Assembly: GCF_002109495.1 (NCBI RefSeq)
Contig: NZ_LVJN01000021.1
Location: 552,162-616,161 of the forward strand
Source: Magnetofaba australis IT-1
GTDB taxonomy: Bacteria; Pseudomonadota; Magnetococcia; Magnetococcales; Magnetococcaceae
DNA length: 64,000 bases
Direction of reading: 5' to 3'
The translations under genes and the position numbers were made by a program. The first letter of the stretch is position 1, and each line of letters opens with the position of its first letter. Below are positions 46,214 to 57,815 of this stretch, in pieces. The notes beneath the pieces were generated by a model. That model did no database searches. It worked only from the letters and a program-made list of their open reading frames with translations, and had not been told where the DNA came from.

Positions 46214-47335
46214 ATGGAATTTCGCATTGAGCGGGAACCCTTTCTCAGAGCTTTGAGCCGTCTGCAATCGGTGGCCGAGCGCCGCACCACGCGCCCCATT
46301 CTGGGCCACGCCCTGCTGGAGGCGACCGAAGAGGGGTTGACCCTGTCGGCCACCGACGAGGAGGTCTCCCTGCGCGCCATCACCCCAGTCGAGGAGGTGA
46401 CGACCCCCGGCGCGGTGGCGGTCTCCGCGCGCAAACTGTTCGAGATCGTGCGCGAGCTGCCCGACGAGACCCTGCGCGCGCGCACCGAGGAGGGGGGACG
46501 TCTCTCCATCGCCTGCGGCCGCGCCCGCTTCACTCTGGTGTCGCTGCCCGCCGACGAGTTCCCCGCCATCCCCGAAGCCGATGCGGCGCGGCGCATCACC
46601 CTGCCGGGGCCGCAACTGGCGGATATGATCGCGCGCACCCACTTCGCCATGTCCCAGGATGAGACCCGTTTCATCCTCAACGGCATCCTGGTGCATCTGC
46701 AACCCCATGAGAGCGGGCAGGGCGGGCGTCTGAGCCTGGCCGCCACCGACACCCACCGTCTGGCGGTGGCCACCCGCGACATCGAAGAGACCATCGACGA
46801 GTCGCTGGAGCTGATCCTCCCCCGCAAGGCGGTGCAGGAGGCCAAGAAGCTGCTGGACGAAGACGATCTGCCGGTGGAGCTGGCCCTGGGCGAGCACTTC
46901 ATCCAGTTCATCAAGCCGGGGCTGACGTTGTCGGCCAAACTGGTGAGCGGTCGCTTCCCCAGCTACCAGAAGGTGATTCCGGCGGAGAATCCGTTCCCCA
47001 TGGATGTGGATAAAGAGGCGTTGCTGGGGGTGGTGCGCCGCATGATGGTGCTGTCGCATGAGAAATCCCGCGGCATCCGCGTGCTGGTGGAGCCGGAACA
47101 GATCGCCGTGAGCGCCCACAACCCCGAGCAGGAAGCCGCCGAAGAGGAGATGGTCGCCGACTACAACGGCGACGCCATGACCATCGGCTTCAACGCCCGC
47201 TATCTGCAGGAGATCGTCACCGCCATGGCGGGGGATCGGGTGCGCTTCATGCTCAAGAACGAAGAGTCGCCGGTGCTGATGCGCGAGGCCGGACGCGACG
47301 ACTGCATGTACGTGCTGATGCCCATGCGGGTGTGA
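46214..47335 (+). CDS. dnaN: DNA polymerase III beta sliding clamp
   Basis: 373 residues from MEFRIEREPFLRAL, with GGGGAG eight bases before the ATG; an in-frame start seven codons earlier lacks conservation. Typical strands: SVAERRTTRPILGHALLEA, ATDEEVSL, ISCGRA-like ACGRARFTLVSLPADEFPAIPEA, FILNGILVHL, ATDTHRLAVA and the C-terminal MPMRV cleft residues. It tethers the polymerase to DNA. Lies 26 bp after dnaA. Confidence 0.97.
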   Translation: MEFRIEREPFLRALSRLQSVAERRTTRPILGHALLEATEEGLTLSATDEEVSLRAITPVEEVTTPGAVAVSARKLFEIVRELPDETLRARTEEGGRLSIACGRARFTLVSLPADEFPAIPEADAARRITLPGPQLADMIARTHFAMSQDETRFILNGILVHLQPHESGQGGRLSLAATDTHRLAVATRDIEETIDESLELILPRKAVQEAKKLLDEDDLPVELALGEHFIQFIKPGLTLSAKLVSGRFPSYQKVIPAENPFPMDVDKEALLGVVRRMMVLSHEKSRGIRVLVEPEQIAVSAHNPEQEAAEEEMVADYNGDAMTIGFNARYLQEIVTAMAGDRVRFMLKNEESPVLMREAGRDDCMYVLMPMRV

Positions 47336-47345
47336 TCGACCGCCG

Positions 47346-48473
47346 ATGCTGCTGGAGCGCCTCGCCATCCGGGGTTTTCGCAACATCCCCACGGCGACTC
47401 TCACGTTTGGGCCGGGGTTGAACCTCATTGTCGGCCCCAACGGCCACGGCAAGAGCAATCTGCTCGAAGCGGTGGGGTTGCTGGCCATGGGCCGCTCCTT
47501 CCGTCGCGCCGCGCCAGGGGTGATGTTGCGGCGCGACGAACCCTGGTTTCGTCTGGATGGACGCGGGCAGGGCAGGGGGTTGCCGCAGCAGATCGTGTTT
47601 CATGGCGAGCCCAAGCGGCTGGCGGCGCGGTTGAACGGCAAACCGGCGGCGGCGGCTTCGGCCATGGGCGAGGCGTTGGCGGCCACGGTGTGCGCGCCGG
47701 ACGCCTTGCGGTTGGTGCAGGGCGGCCCCACGGAGCGGCGCGCGTGGCTGGACTGGACCGCCTTCGGCTTGCAGCGGGGCCATGCGGCGGCGGCGCGAGG
47801 GCATCAACAGGCTCTGAGCGCGCGCAATCGGCTGCTGAAACGCCCTGGTGACCACGCCCAGGAGTTGGACGCCTGGGAGGATCGGCTGGCGGTGTTGGGG
47901 GCGCAGGTTACGCGCGCGCGCGCGGAAGCGTTGCAGGCGTTGGCGCCGCATCTGGAGACGATTCAGACGCGGCTGGATCTGCCGCCGACGCGGGCGCAGG
48001 TCGCCTTGCAGTGCCAGTTGGATCGCGCGGTGCCGCAGTGGCGTGGGTTTGAGGTGGAGACCCTGGCGCAGGTCTACCGCGATCTGCTGGCGCAGGCGCG
48101 GGCTGGGGATCAGCGCATGGGCGCCACCAGCGTGGGGCCGCATCGGGATGATCTGCGCATCGGCTGGGATGGCCAACCCATGGCGCGGTATGGCTCCCAG
48201 GGGCAGCAGAAGCGCATGGCGCTGGCGCTGAAGTTGGCCGAGGCTGCGCTATTGGCCGCCACATTGGGGGAAACGCCGCTGTTTTTGCTGGACGATCCGG
48301 CGGCGGAGTTGGATGGCGACGGGGTGGCGCGACTGATGGGCTGGTTGGCGGAGCAGGGGGGGCAGTTGTTCGTGGCCGCCTGCAACGCCGAGCAGATACC
48401 GTGGCCGGAAAATCGACCCAAGCAAACTTGGACCGTGCAAGACGGCGCATTTGCAGAGCAGGCGCCGAAGTAA
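47346..48473 (+). CDS. recF: DNA replication and repair protein RecF
   Basis: 375 residues. SMC-like ATPase with Walker A IVGPNGHGKSNLLEAVGLL, the RecF-specific LERLAIRGFRNIP start, the ABC signature YGSQGQQKRMALALKLAEA and Walker B PLFLLDDPAAELD. It begins 10 bp after dnaN. It loads RecA at ssDNA gaps with RecO/RecR. A pair of type-1 repeats separates it from gyrB. Confidence 0.96.
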   Translation: MLLERLAIRGFRNIPTATLTFGPGLNLIVGPNGHGKSNLLEAVGLLAMGRSFRRAAPGVMLRRDEPWFRLDGRGQGRGLPQQIVFHGEPKRLAARLNGKPAAAASAMGEALAATVCAPDALRLVQGGPTERRAWLDWTAFGLQRGHAAAARGHQQALSARNRLLKRPGDHAQELDAWEDRLAVLGAQVTRARAEALQALAPHLETIQTRLDLPPTRAQVALQCQLDRAVPQWRGFEVETLAQVYRDLLAQARAGDQRMGATSVGPHRDDLRIGWDGQPMARYGSQGQQKRMALALKLAEAALLAATLGETPLFLLDDPAAELDGDGVARLMGWLAEQGGQLFVAACNAEQIPWPENRPKQTWTVQDGAFAEQAPK

Positions 48474-48652
48474 AAGTGTTTGCGTGAGAGACTTTGAGCT
48501 TGCGCTGACTATTGGCCTCCGGCTGGCCGGAGGCGGGATTCTTAAGGGTCTATGACCCTTAAGCGGGGTGTGGGGCGGCGCCCCACGGTTTGGCTGTTGG
48601 GAGCTCGAGGGCAAAGCCCTCGATATCTTAAATTGCCAATAAACCCCTAAGA
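48474..48652. repeat. Type-1 modular hairpin element (first of pair)
   Basis: GTGTTTGCGTGAGAG then CCTCCGGCTGGCCGGAGG, CTTAAGGGTCTATGACCCTTAAG, GTGGGGCGGCGCCCCAC and CTCGAGGGCAAAGCCCTCGA. The CCTCCGG stem replaces GCCGCCG of other copies by paired substitutions. Confidence 0.85.
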
Positions 48653-48830
48653 ATAAGTGTTTGCGTAAGATACGACGAGCTTGCGCTGACGAGGCGAAAA
48701 ATCGCCAGAGGCGATTTTTCGGGGATTCTTAAGGGTCTGTGACCCTTAAGCGGGGTGTGGGGCGGCGCCCCACGACTTGGCTGTTGGGAGCTCGAGGGCG
48801 CAGCCCTCGATATCTTTCAACACCCAAAAA
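48653..48830. repeat. Type-1 modular hairpin element (second of pair)
   Basis: A direct repeat of the previous element in which the CCTCCGG hairpin is replaced by GAAAAATCGCCAGAGGCGATTTTTC. Shares CTTAAGGGTCTGTGACCCTTAAG, GTGGGGCGGCGCCCCAC and CTCGAGGGCGCAGCCCTCGA. Shows exchange of individual hairpin modules. Confidence 0.85.
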
Positions 48831-48879
48831 ACTGGCTCTCGCCCCAAGCCGACCAAGGCGCCAACAACGCCGCTATTGA

Positions 48880-51345
<2,466 letters not shown>

Positions 51346-51357
51346 TTAAACTCGTTT

Positions 51358-51577
51358 CAATAGTCTAAAATCTTGGGAAAATGAAAGATATCGAGGGCTT
51401 CGCCCTCGAGCTCCCAAGATCAACAGCCAAACCGTGGGGCGCCGCCCCACACCCCGCTGGGGGCGCGGCCCCCAGACCCCGCCTCCGGCCAGCCGGAGGC
51501 CAATAGTCAGCGCAAGCTCAATCTACGTCACGCAAACATTTCCTGTTTTGAGCAAGGTTGATTGCGTGCGGCTATAG
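51358..51577. repeat. Type-1 modular hairpin element
   Basis: Starts AATAGTCTAAAATC and ends GCGGCTATAG. Modules: CTCGAGGGCGAAGCCCTCGAG-type hairpin, GTGGGGCGCCGCCCCAC, CTGGGGGCGCGGCCCCCAG, CCTCCGGCCAGCCGGAGG and the conserved tail CACGCAAACATT. Confidence 0.87.
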
Positions 51578-51598
51578 CGCTTGTTGGATCCCCTCTTC

Positions 51599-52132
51599 TC
51601 AATCTTCCAACACCGTCTCCACCTGCGGCGCTGGTCCCTGAAACAGCCGGTTCTGCACAATCCGCATCTGCTTGCGGCGCCACAAGCGTAGGTTCGGAAC
51701 CATCACCGTCGAGCCCCACATCCACTCCCCCTCCACCCACGACTCCAGCCGCCACTGGTAATCCACACCGCCCCGCGACGTCACCACCACACGGACCTGA
51801 TCGCTCAATCCCTGCAGGAAGTCCTGCGCCGCCATCTGCGCGTTGTCCGGCAGATACCAATCGCTCCATTCGCCATAGCTGAGAATGAGCTTTTTAGTGG
51901 TCTGGGTCAAAACCACGTCAAAGCCATCAGCAGCAGACGCGCACCAAGTGAGCGTCTGTTCCCGGCGCGCCAACGGCGCGCCGATTTTTTGCTGCAACAG
52001 CGTCTGAATCTGGTCCAACGTCAGCATCATCCCACCCTGTTCCGTGCCAAGTCCCAGTGCGCCACACGCCACGCGATATTGCTCAACAAGCGACTTATTC
52101 CCAACAGATTCAATATCAATTTCGCACACCAA
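51599..52132 (-). CDS. Hypothetical protein, up to 177 aa
   Basis: No family recognised. The longest form begins at a TTG with GGAG nearby. ATGs at 52030/52027 (MMLTLDQIQTLLQQKIGAPL) are a serious alternative and would give about 143 residues. The core has many Trp and aromatic residues (SYGEWSDWYLPDN, WRLESWVEGEWMWGS) and ends in a basic helix (LRLWRRKQMRIVQNRLFQ). No signal peptide. Convergent with the repeat downstream of gyrB. Confidence 0.65.
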   Translation of the reverse strand: MVCEIDIESVGNKSLVEQYRVACGALGLGTEQGGMMLTLDQIQTLLQQKIGAPLARREQTLTWCASAADGFDVVLTQTTKKLILSYGEWSDWYLPDNAQMAAQDFLQGLSDQVRVVVTSRGGVDYQWRLESWVEGEWMWGSTVMVPNLRLWRRKQMRIVQNRLFQGPAPQVETVLED

Positions 52133-52336
52133 TCACTCCGGAACAAACTGTTACAGTTTTGCAACTATTTAAAAGTTAATGATTTTCTGCAATTAGCTGC
52201 AGAAGCCACTAAATTAGCATTTTCTAATGAACGGATGCTGCAGCCATCTCGTCAAACCCTGCAACGCCGCGACGCAAAACGCAGGCAAGCAGCATCGCAC
52301 ACACACAAAATGATTGCACACAACGAGGATGGACCC

Positions 52337-53275
52337 ATGTCTCATACCACTGCACAGACCCTGACTGGCCGCTTGCGCCAGCGCCTCAACCCCCAATATA
52401 CCCTGACCCTGCTGGCCGTGACCGCTCTGCTGTCGGCGCCGACCCTGGCGCAAGCGAACACCGCCGCCCGCAGCAACCCCCAAGCAGCGCTGAGCCAAGC
52501 CGCCAGCGCTGGCAAAATGGACGCGGTGCAACAGATGTTGGCCAGTCGCATCAACCCCAACGCCGTGGACCAGCAGGGCCGCAGCGCGCTGATGTGGGCC
52601 GCCCAATCCGGCCAGGACCGCATCATCGACCAATTGATCAAAGCGGGCGCCTATGTGAATCAACGCGACCGCAACGGAACCAGCGCGCTGCATCTGGCCG
52701 CCGCCAAAGGCCATATGCGCAGCGTGATGCGTCTGCTGGAAGCCCACGCCGACATCAACATTCAGGATAATCGCGGCGTCACCCCGCTGATGCTGGCGGC
52801 GCGCAACCGTCAGGTGAACACCACCGCGCTGCTCACCCTGCACGAGGCCAATGTGGATCTGGTGGACCACACCGGGCGCACCGCCTTGATGCAGGCCGCC
52901 GCCACCGGCGATCTGCATGTGACCAGTCTGATTCTGGGCGCCCATCCCCGCGTGGACGCGCAGGACTTAGAGGGCATGACCGCGCTGATGATCGCCGTGA
53001 AAGAGGGCTCCGGGCGGGTGACCGAGGCATTGATGAAAGCGGGCGCGCGGATCAATGCGCAAAGCCGCACCGGTTGTTCGCCGCTGATGCTGGCCGCCCA
53101 GCAAGGCGATGCGCAGTTGACCGCCTTCCTGCTGCAACAGGGCGCTGACATCAACGTGCGGAGTCTGAAAGGCTTCACGCCGGTGCAGTTGGCCAGCCAA
53201 TCCAACGATCAACAGACGTTGAATCTGCTGTTGGCGCACCAAGCCGATCAGGCGGCGCCCAAAGGCGAGTCGTAA
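52337..53275 (+). CDS. Exported ankyrin-repeat protein
   Basis: 312 residues from MSHTTAQTLTG, with GAGGA upstream. A Sec signal (YTLTLLAVTALLSAPTLAQA) precedes about seven ankyrin repeats of the form GRSALMWAAQSGQDRIIDQLIKAGA, ending near residue 300. Pure ankyrin solenoid, so a periplasmic or secreted protein-binding role is expected. The 200 bp upstream are AT-rich and likely hold its promoter. A strong terminator follows. Confidence 0.9.
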   Translation: MSHTTAQTLTGRLRQRLNPQYTLTLLAVTALLSAPTLAQANTAARSNPQAALSQAASAGKMDAVQQMLASRINPNAVDQQGRSALMWAAQSGQDRIIDQLIKAGAYVNQRDRNGTSALHLAAAKGHMRSVMRLLEAHADINIQDNRGVTPLMLAARNRQVNTTALLTLHEANVDLVDHTGRTALMQAAATGDLHVTSLILGAHPRVDAQDLEGMTALMIAVKEGSGRVTEALMKAGARINAQSRTGCSPLMLAAQQGDAQLTAFLLQQGADINVRSLKGFTPVQLASQSNDQQTLNLLLAHQADQAAPKGES

Positions 53276-53302
53276 GTCTCAAATGCAATGTTCTGCAAGG
53301 AT

Positions 53303-53338
53303 CCGGGCCGGGGCGTAAGCCCCGGCCCGATTTTTTTT
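53303..53338 (+). terminator. Terminator after the ankyrin gene
   Basis: CGGGCCGGGGC-GTAA-GCCCCGGCCCG then TTTTTTTT. Confidence 0.95.
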
Positions 53339-53354
53339 CAATTTTTCCAAAATA

Positions 53355-53490
53355 TGGAAAATAAAAGATATTGGGGCTTTGCCCCAAACCCCATGAGGGC
53401 GCCGCCCTCAACCCGCCAGGGCTTTGCCCTGGACCCACCAGGGAAATGATTTCCCTGGACCCTCGTGAGTTTATCCCCGTGCTTGATCTA
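53355..53490. repeat. Type-2 hairpin-array intergenic repeat
   Basis: GGGGCTTTGCCCC, GAGGGCGCCGCCCTC, CAGGGCTTTGCCCTG and CAGGGAAATGATTTCCCTG in tandem. The last stem has changed sequence while keeping complementarity. Confidence 0.85.
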
Positions 53491-53562
53491 TCTCTGCGAC
53501 GTAACATGCAGCTAATTTCAAACGTTGTTCTCAATACCTATTAAACCATCTGGCGCCTCGAT

Positions 53563-54747
53563 ATGGACCCTTTTCCCCTGCCGCCTTTGGCGCTCTATAT
53601 CCACCTGCCCTGGTGCGCCAGCAAATGCCCCTATTGCGACTTCCATTCGCGGGTGGAGGAGGTGGTCCCGCAGCAGCGTTACATCGCCGCCCTGCTGCAG
53701 GATCTGCGCTATTGGCGCGCGCGTTTGGGAAATGATCCACGCCCCCTCGATTCGCTGTTTCTGGGCGGCGGCACGCCGTCGCGCTTCGCCCCCGACGCCA
53801 TCGCCGAACTCCTCAGCGGGATCCACGCCATCTGGCCGCTCAAGCCCGGCGCCGAGATCACCCTGGAGGCCAACCCGGAGTCGCTGCTGGAGCACACCGC
53901 CGCCGCATACAAACAGGCGGGAATCACCCGGTTGAGCGTCGGCATTCAAGCCCTGGACGACGCCCGTTTACGCTTTCTGGAGCGTCCTCACGACGCCGCC
54001 ATGGCGCATACGGCGCTGCAATCCATCGCCGAGGCGGGATTCGCCTCCTGGGGGCTGGATCTGATCTACGCCACCCCGGGCCAGAGCCTCGACGGTTGGT
54101 TTGCGGAGTTAAGCCAAGCGTTGGCGTATCAACCGCCGCATCTTTCGGCCTATGCGCTCACCATTGAGCCGGGAACGCGCTTTTACGAGCAGGTGGGGCA
54201 GGGGGCTTGGTCAGCCATGGAAGAGGGCGCCCAGGCGCAATTCTTCGTGGAAACGCGCCATTTTTTGGCCACAGAGGGGCGCCCGGCGTACGAGATCAGC
54301 AATTTCGCCGCGCCGGGGCAGGGGTGTCGGCACAATCTCAATACGTGGCGTTTTGGCGACTATCTGGGATTGGGGGCGGCGGCCCATGGCAAGATCTCCC
54401 ATTGGGATGGGGCGCGACTGCGGGTGACCCGCACGGCGGTGCGGGCGGATGCGGCGGCGTATATGGCGCATATGGAGCGCGCCGGGGCGCCGCTGCTGAA
54501 TCGCGATGTGGTGATTGGCACCGACGAAGCGGCGGATGAGTGTGTGATTTTGGGTCTGCGCATGGGCGAAGGGGTGGCGTTGGCGGCGTATCGGGCGCTG
54601 TGTGGGGAGGATCTGATTGTAAAGCGGGGCGGGGAGATTGCGCGGTATGGGGAGCTGGGTTTGTTGGAGCGATCGGAAACGCATGTGCGTTTGAGCGAAG
54701 GGGGATTCCTACACGCGGATGGGGTGATATCGGCGTTAATGGACTAA
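53563..54747 (+). CDS. hemW: HemW-type radical SAM haem chaperone
   Basis: 394 residues. The N-terminal YIHLPWCASKCPYCDFHSR holds the radical-SAM CX3CX2C cluster ligands; SLFLGGGTPSRF, EITLEANPESL, RLSVGIQALDDARLRFLERPHD and GLDLIYATPGQ are HemN/HemW family motifs. It lacks the N-terminal extension of true HemN, which is present separately at 58.2 kb, so HemW (haem-trafficking) is the better name. No strong Shine-Dalgarno sequence. Confidence 0.92.
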   Translation: MDPFPLPPLALYIHLPWCASKCPYCDFHSRVEEVVPQQRYIAALLQDLRYWRARLGNDPRPLDSLFLGGGTPSRFAPDAIAELLSGIHAIWPLKPGAEITLEANPESLLEHTAAAYKQAGITRLSVGIQALDDARLRFLERPHDAAMAHTALQSIAEAGFASWGLDLIYATPGQSLDGWFAELSQALAYQPPHLSAYALTIEPGTRFYEQVGQGAWSAMEEGAQAQFFVETRHFLATEGRPAYEISNFAAPGQGCRHNLNTWRFGDYLGLGAAAHGKISHWDGARLRVTRTAVRADAAAYMAHMERAGAPLLNRDVVIGTDEAADECVILGLRMGEGVALAAYRALCGEDLIVKRGGEIARYGELGLLERSETHVRLSEGGFLHADGVISALMD

Positions 54748-54751
54748 GTAA

Positions 54752-54928
54752 AAGTGTTTGCGGGAAAGAGGAGGAGCCCACGCTAAGTAAGGTGACAAAT
54801 TGCCAAAGGCAATTTGGCGGGATTCTTAAGGGTCTGTGACCCTTAAGCGGGTGCAGGGCGGCGCCCTGCCGGGTGTCGGGCAGAGCCCGACCGGGGTTTG
54901 GGGCAGCGCCCCAATATCTTTAATCTTT
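54752..54928. repeat. Type-2 related hairpin-array repeat
   Basis: GTGTTTGCGGGAAAGAGG, AAATTGCCAAAGGCAATTT, CTTAAGGGTCTGTGACCCTTAAG, CAGGGCGGCGCCCTG, TCGGGCAGAGCCCGA and TTGGGGCAGCGCCCCAA. Matches the first half of the copy at 11285. It abuts the structured repeat that opens the toxin-like islet. Confidence 0.85.
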
Positions 54929-54930
54929 CA

Positions 54931-55108
54931 GCCGTTTCCCCATTGAACGGAGGTCGATCCTGCACGGGGCTGCATAGTCAGTCGGAGCGTCGAGCCCGCA
55001 CGAATGCCGTCGGGGAAACGGCAGTGAGCGATATATCGGCGCAGCCGATAGGAGCGAATGCCCTAGAACCCGCCAACCGGGAAAGCCAAAAAGTGTTTGC
55101 GGGAGAAA
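54931..55108 (+). repeat. Left copy of ~180-bp structured inverted repeat
   Basis: GCCGTTTCCCC ... GGGGAAACGGC long-range pairing, then a second hairpin ATCGGC-GCA-GCCGAT, GGAGCGAATGC, and AGCCAAAAAGTGTTTGCGGGA. The other copy, inverted, is at 57816-57996. The second hairpin is GTCGGC-AAA-GCCGAC there, a paired A-T to G-C change. Confidence 0.88.
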
Positions 55109-55205
55109 GGATATTTTATAAGCGATCAAGCAAGCGCATCATCAAGTGATGCTGGATGCGTGGAAAAAATAATAATGCGCACATCTGAAATTCAGCTATG
55201 AACGA

Positions 55206-55577
55206 TCAACCAAACAAATAAGGGATAACAGTTTTTTCTATCCAACCCTCTGAAATTCCCTCTCCTATAAACACAAAACCCATTAATAGAAAAATCATTG
55301 AGTACAGTAGGGTTAATTTTCTTAATATTGGTCTATCTGGCATAATGGTGTTCCCTCTTATTTTAATAGGCCATCCGAGAAAAAACTGGATCCAGATTAA
55401 AATAAAGTGTTGAATGCCTATTGAGCCAGCCAAATACATGATTTTATTGCTAACATCGATAACAAAGTATACTAACGCCATTATAATCATGACGATTGAA
55501 AAAATGAGCCACTCCTTGGCTGTATAGTCCGAGAACAGAAAGTCAAATATTTTATCTCTTAGCATCTCATTGTTCAC
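55206..55577 (-). CDS. Small AT-rich membrane protein, 123 aa (possible immunity protein)
   Basis: Three predicted membrane helices: WLIFSIVMIIMALVYFVIDV, IMYLAGSIGIQHFILIWIQF and LTLLYSMIFLLMGFVFIG. AT-rich, strongly unlike the ~65% GC surroundings. Third gene of a same-strand trio after the 557-aa protein. No family recognised. Immunity is inferred only from position, size and composition. Confidence 0.68.
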   Translation of the reverse strand: MNNEMLRDKIFDFLFSDYTAKEWLIFSIVMIIMALVYFVIDVSNKIMYLAGSIGIQHFILIWIQFFLGWPIKIRGNTIMPDRPILRKLTLLYSMIFLLMGFVFIGEGISEGWIEKTVIPYLFG

Positions 55578-55636
55578 TTAATATAGTCATCCGCATAGCT
55601 GTCAAATCTTGGATGATCTCTGGCCGGCTTATGAAA

Positions 55637-55942
55637 TTAATATGACCTTGCCATATCAAGCCAAACAAGATTAAGTATTATCATGAGCGCAACGCCAATC
55701 CATCCACCTATCACTGAGCGGGTCATCTTCTTTTCTTGCCAATAATAAAGCAGTGGCGCTGCATAGATAAATTGCACAATGGAGAAGCCAAATATAATAA
55801 GAATCGATATATTATTTTGTATATCCAAAGAATACTTATTAGAAATGATGATAAATGTAGCTAGTACAATAAAATACATGAAATGGCAATAGATTACAAT
55901 GCGGGCACCATAAAATATTGTATTTTTATTAATAGTTTTCAT
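55637..55942 (-). CDS. Small AT-rich membrane protein, 101 aa (possible immunity protein)
   Basis: Good RBS AAGGTGAG before the ATG. Three predicted membrane helices (IVIYCHFMYFIVLATFIIIS, ISILIIFGFSIVQFIYAAPL, GGWIGVALMIILNLVWLDM). One 60-bp sample within it (55801-55860) has 13 G+C. It starts 72 bp after the stop of the 557-aa protein. Not homologous at sight to the 123-aa neighbour though similar in plan. Confidence 0.7.
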   Translation of the reverse strand: MKTINKNTIFYGARIVIYCHFMYFIVLATFIIISNKYSLDIQNNISILIIFGFSIVQFIYAAPLLYYWQEKKMTRSVIGGWIGVALMIILNLVWLDMARSY

Positions 55943-56014
55943 AAACTCACCTTGTTATCTATCTTGGAATAATGTGAGGCATAGAGCGAGCGCCCTATGC
56001 CTCACATTACTGAC

Positions 56015-57688
56015 TTATTTCCACAAATCATCCCACTGTTTCTCAATTGATGTCGCAATACCAGTAGGCCCCTTTTTCACAACACCACCTCTGTCCTGTG
56101 TTGTGTGTCTTGGGTCTAGATCAGGATACTGATTGGGGGTTCCTCCACATCCAGCGTAGGGATGATTGCGATTGACCAATTTACCAGTTTCATCATAGAA
56201 ACACTCTGCTGTCGGTTTCTCTGGTGTCGGCGTAAACCCCTGCTCGTGATATCCCTCATATCCACAATGGAATACAGAGGATGGCCCTGCATAGGGTTTC
56301 CAACTGGAATTTCCACGCGGCGGCGAGCCAGGGCATCTGTTTTCAGCGGCGCGATAAGCTGGATCATTTTTCTCCCACTCCGCTTTCTCCCGGCGTTCCT
56401 TTTCGCTGGTGTCCTCCCAGCCTAACCGTTTAGCAGCTTCATTGGCATAGCCCGCACCACTCGGGAAGAGCCCCCCAGAAGCATCGGCAACCTGATAAGT
56501 CGGCCCGTTGGGCGCAATGAGCGACTCGCGCGGCCCAACCTGGGCTTGCAGCGCCGCCATGGCGTCTGGATCGATGGCGGAGTTTGCAGCGAAAGGTGTT
56601 TGCGCGTTGGCCGCCAAGGGCGTCATCGCGCCCGGATTGTCGCGCCCTGGGTAAAACTCCATGGTCTGCCGGGAATTCATCCCGGTGGGATCATTGGGAT
56701 CGGGACGGTACATCATATCCTGCATAGCCGGTTGCTGCGTGTTCAACACCGACTCAAACGGCAACGGCGGCTTGTGCGCCTGATGCGGGCTCACGCCCAC
56801 AGCGGGCGCCATTTGCTGCGTGGCCTGCATAACGCCGGGCTGCGCGATATTGCCCCCGAAGGCGTTGCTGTAATCCGGCAGATGAAAACCGCCGCTCTGC
56901 AACTGGGCCTTGGCTTCGGACGGGGCGATGCCTGGGGTGAAGGTGGCGGCCCCAATTTGTTGGAGAAACGGGCGCATGAGGCCCAACGCCTCGGTTCCGG
57001 CAATGGGCGGGGCGGTCCCCTGATCGTGCATGTTACGGGGAATATAGCTGGGGTCCAGCAACGCGCCGGTGTCGGGGTGCAGGCCGAAGGTATTGCTGAT
57101 CAGAGTGCGCTGCTGATCATCCTGCATGGCCCAGTCGGACTGCCGCTGCGCCATGGCGTTCACCGTGGGGCTGTGGAACTGGTTGGTGAACCACTCTTCG
57201 CGCGCTTTAGAACCGGCGCTCATGCGGTCGTGGGGCATCAACCCATAGCGGTTCTCATTGGCCATGAGATCCTCACGTCGCATGTCGATGTAGTTTTCGC
57301 GATTCTCCTTGGTGAGAACGTCGTTGATGGAGCGCGGCGCACGCACGCGGGGCTGACTCAAATAGCTCACCGCCTGATCCACCGTGTTGCGCGCCAGACG
57401 GTTGGCCGCAGGCTCCACCAGATGGGGATCAACCTCCCCAGCTGCCGGACGATAGCCCGGCGCGGCCATGGGGTCGTTCTCCATGCGCTCGGAGATTACA
57501 CCGCCTTTGTAGTCTTCTGGGCCGTTCATGGCGTTGCCCTGGTCGCTCTCCCAGGACCAGCGCTGTTCGGCTTCGTATTGATTCTGTTGATCCCATTGGC
57601 GCGTCTTTTCGTCATTGGCGACGCCCCAGGTATCGTAGGGGTTTTCAAAAGAGAAGTGATCTCCAAGGGAGGTGAACCAGTTGCTCAT
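56015..57688 (-). CDS. 557-aa polymorphic-toxin-like protein
   Basis: GAGG precedes the ATG. No signal peptide or membrane helix. The first ~430 residues are Gln/Pro/Ala/Met-rich, low in order and GC-rich. The last ~120 (after RREKAEWEKNDPAYRAAENRC) differ: four Cys in this tail (NRCPGSPP, FHCGYEG, ECFYDETGKLV, YAGCGGTPN), then DLDPRHTTQDRGG and a charged Trp-rich end, with lower GC (29/60 at 56041 versus 38/60 at 56821). Long variable carrier plus compact C-terminal domain plus small downstream genes is the plan of polymorphic toxins; ECFYDETGKLV-type strings occur in such toxins as I recall. Activity unknown. Confidence 0.65.
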   Translation of the reverse strand: MSNWFTSLGDHFSFENPYDTWGVANDEKTRQWDQQNQYEAEQRWSWESDQGNAMNGPEDYKGGVISERMENDPMAAPGYRPAAGEVDPHLVEPAANRLARNTVDQAVSYLSQPRVRAPRSINDVLTKENRENYIDMRREDLMANENRYGLMPHDRMSAGSKAREEWFTNQFHSPTVNAMAQRQSDWAMQDDQQRTLISNTFGLHPDTGALLDPSYIPRNMHDQGTAPPIAGTEALGLMRPFLQQIGAATFTPGIAPSEAKAQLQSGGFHLPDYSNAFGGNIAQPGVMQATQQMAPAVGVSPHQAHKPPLPFESVLNTQQPAMQDMMYRPDPNDPTGMNSRQTMEFYPGRDNPGAMTPLAANAQTPFAANSAIDPDAMAALQAQVGPRESLIAPNGPTYQVADASGGLFPSGAGYANEAAKRLGWEDTSEKERREKAEWEKNDPAYRAAENRCPGSPPRGNSSWKPYAGPSSVFHCGYEGYHEQGFTPTPEKPTAECFYDETGKLVNRNHPYAGCGGTPNQYPDLDPRHTTQDRGGVVKKGPTGIATSIEKQWDDLWK

Positions 57689-57815
57689 GGGGAAATGCCT
57701 CGCAGATATGGAGGTGGGATGGACTGAAGAGAACCAGAATGCGGCATAAAAATATCATAATAGTATGTATACGTCGATACTGATATGATATCGTTATGCA
57801 CACTGTGGGTTCTCA

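Noticed and set aside
46104..47016. TGTGGATAA matches inside dnaA and dnaN
   Set aside because: They encode conserved V-D-K residues in coding sequence and are isolated.
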